Assembly: GCA_038747915.1 (NCBI GenBank)
Contig: JBCDJJ010000079.1
Coordinates: 1-16,585, forward strand
Origin: JBCDAP01 sp038747915
GTDB lineage: Bacteria > Planctomycetota > Phycisphaerae > Phycisphaerales > UBA1924
Length of the DNA: 16,585 bases
Reading direction: 5' to 3'
A program made the translations under genes and the position numbers. Below the pieces are notes generated by a model. It made no database searches, was not told the origin of the DNA, and saw only the letters and a program-made list of their open reading frames with translations. This document shows positions 14,620-16,585 of the stretch, piece by piece (position 1 is the stretch's first letter; each line of letters begins with the position of its first letter).

Positions 14620-14651
14620 AACGACCACACGGACTGCGCCACTCCGGGTGG

Positions 14652-14680
14652 CGTGGTACTCGCCGAAGGTGAGAACCACG
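14652..14680 (+). terminator. ppc: Strong hairpin downstream of ppc, no U-tract
   Basis: A stem of about 13 pairs with one A-A mismatch and one G-U pair, capped by GAA (CGTGGTACTCGCC with GGTGAGAACCACG), begins 33 bases after the ppc stop. It may protect or end the transcript, but no T-run follows. Confidence 0.4.
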
Positions 14681-14712
14681 AGAAGGATGTCTCGGGTCGA
14701 GGAACCTCCGAT

Positions 14713-14739
14713 CCGGCATCTCGCTGCGCGAGTTGCCGG
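14713..14739 (+). terminator. Second hairpin downstream of ppc, no U-tract
   Basis: CCGGCA and TGCCGG enclose CTCGC-TGC-GCGAG with one T-T mismatch. It lies between the ppc end and the promoter-like sequence of the next gene, so it is a further 3'-end or insulating structure; the call as terminator is uncertain. Confidence 0.3.
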
Positions 14740-14771
14740 GCACCCATGTGGCGGGTTGTGGACGGAACAGT

Positions 14772-14799
14772 GGAATACCCCGTGCGCACAACGCGTTTA
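14772..14799 (+). promoter_or_regulatory. ECF-sigma-like promoter upstream of the thioredoxin/NHL gene
   Basis: GGAATA (14772-14777) and CGTTTA (14794-14799) are 16 bases apart, which fits the GGAAC - N16/17 - CGTT pattern of envelope-stress ECF sigma promoters. It lies 32 bases before the ATG. The match is short and unverified. Confidence 0.35.
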
Positions 14800-14831
14800 T
14801 GGTCTGACGGGAATGCGGAGGCCTTGCCATC

Positions 14832-16520
14832 ATGCCAGCTCGTATCGTCGGTTTGCTCGCACTGACAGTCATCATCGCGTGGGCCCCACTCGGCGCAGCC
14901 CAGCGTCTGCCGCTCGAGCCGGATCCGGCGCCCGAGCTGACTCCGAACCTCGGGTGGATCCAGGCGGATGAGCCGCTGCTGTTCGCCGATCAGCTGGCGG
15001 GCCACGTCGTGCTGCTCGATTTCTGGACGTACTGCTGCATCAACTGCCTGCACGTGCTGCCCGACCTCGAGTACCTCGAGCAGAAGTACAAGGACGAGCC
15101 GTTCGTCGTGATCGGGGTGCACTCGGCGAAGTTCGAGGACGAGGGGCGCCCCGAGAACGTGCACCAGGCCGTCGAGAAGTACGACATCAAGCACCCCGTA
15201 GTCGTCGACGATGACATGCGGATCTGGCGCCGGTACGGCGTGCGCGCTTGGCCGACCTTCGTGCTCATCGGGAGCGACGGCAATGTGATCGGCCACGCTT
15301 CGGGCGAGGGCAACCGGGAGCTGCTCGACGAGGCGATCGCCATGGCGCTCGATCAGGGCCGCGAGCGAGGCGACCTCGCCGAGATACCGCTCGACTGGCA
15401 CCCCGACGAGGATGAGACGGCCGGTCCCGGATCGGCCACCGAGCTCCGCTTCCCCGGCAAGGTGCTGGCGGTCGCACCGGGTGATCAGATCGAGCAGGGC
15501 GCGCTGTTCATCGCCGATTCATCCCACGACCGCGTGATCCATGCCACGTGGCCCGACAACGCGGGGCGCGCCGAGATTGTGACGATCTACGGCAACGGCT
15601 CGCGCGGGCTCACCGACGGCTCCGCCGCCGAGGCCCGCTTCCATGACCCGCAGGGCTTCACACTGTCGCACGACGGCGGGACGCTCTACATCGCCGACAC
15701 GAAGAACCACGCGGTGCGCGCGATCGACCTTGGCTCGCGCATGGTCACCACCATCGCGGGCACGGGCGAGCAAACCTTTGACCGTGTCGGCGGCGGCATC
15801 GGCACCGATCAGGCGATCTCGTCGCCCTGGGCGTTGCAGCTCTCGCGGGGCGGCAACACGCTCTACATCGCGATGGCCGGGCGGCACCAGCTCTGGGCGA
15901 CCACACTCCACGATGGTCGCACCGGCGCGTGGGTCGGCTCGGGACGCGAGAACATCGACGATGGGCCCGTCCGCTCCGCCACCCTGGCCCAGCCGTCCGG
16001 GTTCTCGCTCTCCAACGACGGCCAGACGCTCTACTTCGCTGACTCGGAGACCAGCGCGATCCGCGCGGTCGACCTCCGCGAGCAGCGTGTGCGCACGATC
16101 GTGGGCACCGGGCTCTTCGACTTCGGCGACATCGACGGGCCGATCGCGAGCGCCCGCCTTCAGCACGCGCTCGGGGTGGCCACGATCTCACCCCAGCAAG
16201 CGGTCGACGGATGGCGGTCGCCCGAACCACCCAGTGAGGACGGCACACCGGCACCGCCAACAGCCGACCGCTTGCTCGTCGCCGACACCTACAACAACAA
16301 GCTCAAGGTGCTCGACCTGGGCGCGGGCACGGTGACGAGTTGGTTCGACCGCGAGGTCGCGGGCCGGCGCCTCGACGAGCCCGGCGGACTCTCGCTCGCG
16401 AGCGGGTACGCCTTTGTTGCCGATACCAACGCGCACCGGATCGTCCGCATCGACCTCGCCACACGCGCTGCTGTGGAAATCAACCTTGAGGAACCAGATG
16501 CCGGCCTCGATCACCCCTGA
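14832..16520 (+). CDS. Exported NHLRC2-like protein: thioredoxin-like domain plus NHL-repeat propeller
   Basis: The product is 562 residues. A signal peptide (about 1-23, cut near LGAAQ) directs it across the membrane. The thioredoxin-like domain (about 35-175) has LLDFWTYCCINCLHVLPDLE with the CCINC motif at 68-72, and the cis-proline loop at AWPTFVLI (139-146). CCINC is the signature of NHLRC2-type proteins rather than the CxxC of ordinary thioredoxins. Residues about 205-550 are NHL-type propeller blades, repeated as LFIADSSHDRV, LYIADTKNHAVRAIDL, LYFADSETSAIRAVDL, LLVADTYNNKLKVLDL and FVADTNAHRIVRIDL. A redox or disulphide-handling role outside the cytoplasm is inferred; substrate unknown. 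ATG 14832 has GGAGG ten bases upstream. A terminator follows, so the gene is probably monocistronic. Confidence 0.9.
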   Translation: MPARIVGLLALTVIIAWAPLGAAQRLPLEPDPAPELTPNLGWIQADEPLLFADQLAGHVVLLDFWTYCCINCLHVLPDLEYLEQKYKDEPFVVIGVHSAKFEDEGRPENVHQAVEKYDIKHPVVVDDDMRIWRRYGVRAWPTFVLIGSDGNVIGHASGEGNRELLDEAIAMALDQGRERGDLAEIPLDWHPDEDETAGPGSATELRFPGKVLAVAPGDQIEQGALFIADSSHDRVIHATWPDNAGRAEIVTIYGNGSRGLTDGSAAEARFHDPQGFTLSHDGGTLYIADTKNHAVRAIDLGSRMVTTIAGTGEQTFDRVGGGIGTDQAISSPWALQLSRGGNTLYIAMAGRHQLWATTLHDGRTGAWVGSGRENIDDGPVRSATLAQPSGFSLSNDGQTLYFADSETSAIRAVDLREQRVRTIVGTGLFDFGDIDGPIASARLQHALGVATISPQQAVDGWRSPEPPSEDGTPAPPTADRLLVADTYNNKLKVLDLGAGTVTSWFDREVAGRRLDEPGGLSLASGYAFVADTNAHRIVRIDLATRAAVEINLEEPDAGLDHP

Positions 16521-16550
16521 CCGGTGGTGGGGGCGTCTCGCTCCCACCGA
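16521..16550 (+). other. GC-rich hairpin after the NHLRC2-like gene
   Basis: CGGTGG...CCACCG with inner GGGC/GCTC pairing and a three-base bulge starts within a few bases of the stop codon. It lies directly ahead of the intrinsic terminator and may stabilise the mRNA end. Confidence 0.35.
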
Positions 16551-16579
16551 CGCGCGGTCCGGGCCGCGCGCCTTTTATT
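16551..16579 (+). terminator. Rho-independent terminator of the NHLRC2-like gene
   Basis: A 7-bp stem CGCGCGG/CCGCGCG (16551-16557 and 16564-16570) with a six-base loop is followed by CC and TTTTATT (16573-16579), 30 bases after the stop codon. Confidence 0.8.
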
Positions 16580-16585
16580 AGGGGG

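Noticed and set aside
12970..14679. 569-residue minus-strand open frame
   Set aside because: It is antisense to ppc, which has all catalytic motifs in the plus frame.

Overview
The window is GC-rich bacterial chromosome with housekeeping genes and no phage, plasmid, CRISPR or tRNA/rRNA signature. The best guess at source is a planctomycete, probably of the Phycisphaerae type. The main reason is the secreted S8 peptidase: it carries Cys-bracketed Asp/Asn-rich repeats of the form DCDxDGxxDxC and ends in a dockerin-like Ca-binding segment, a layout I associate with planctomycete exported proteins. GTG starts and many hairpins without U-tracts fit a high-GC genome. The lineage is inferred from style, not from a marker gene.

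Left part (1-4351, minus strand). Reading leftward there is a class III-like sirtuin, a 400-base gap holding a composite palindrome, then a tight translation cluster rpmE - VOC-fold protein - prfA. The VOC gene overlaps rpmE by the 4 bases GTGA and lies between two genes that are often neighbours. Next come a small two-helix membrane protein ended by a clear intrinsic terminator and, running off the left edge, the N-terminal half of a type I 3-dehydroquinate dehydratase (aroD), missed by simple ORF calling because it is open at the edge.

Middle part (4461-9059, plus strand). Divergent from the sirtuin is an FHA - GAF-like - PP2C/SpoIIE-type phosphatase, a probable signalling or anti-sigma-control protein. 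It is followed by a large exported subtilisin-family protease with Cys/Asp repeats.

Right part (9141-16585, plus strand). galE is followed closely by a DUF3754/TMEM143-like membrane protein and a Fur-family regulator, then phosphoenolpyruvate carboxylase (ppc), then an exported NHLRC2-like thioredoxin/NHL-propeller protein that ends at an intrinsic terminator near the right edge. galE and ppc share a 17-base promoter-like string, and fur may be transcribed as a leaderless mRNA.

I do not see a clearly new multi-gene system. The items most worth a second look are the nested inverted-repeat element beside the sirtuin, the altered zinc site of the sirtuin, the VOC gene inside rpmE-prfA, the repeat-bearing protease, and the exported NHLRC2-like protein with an ECF-like promoter.
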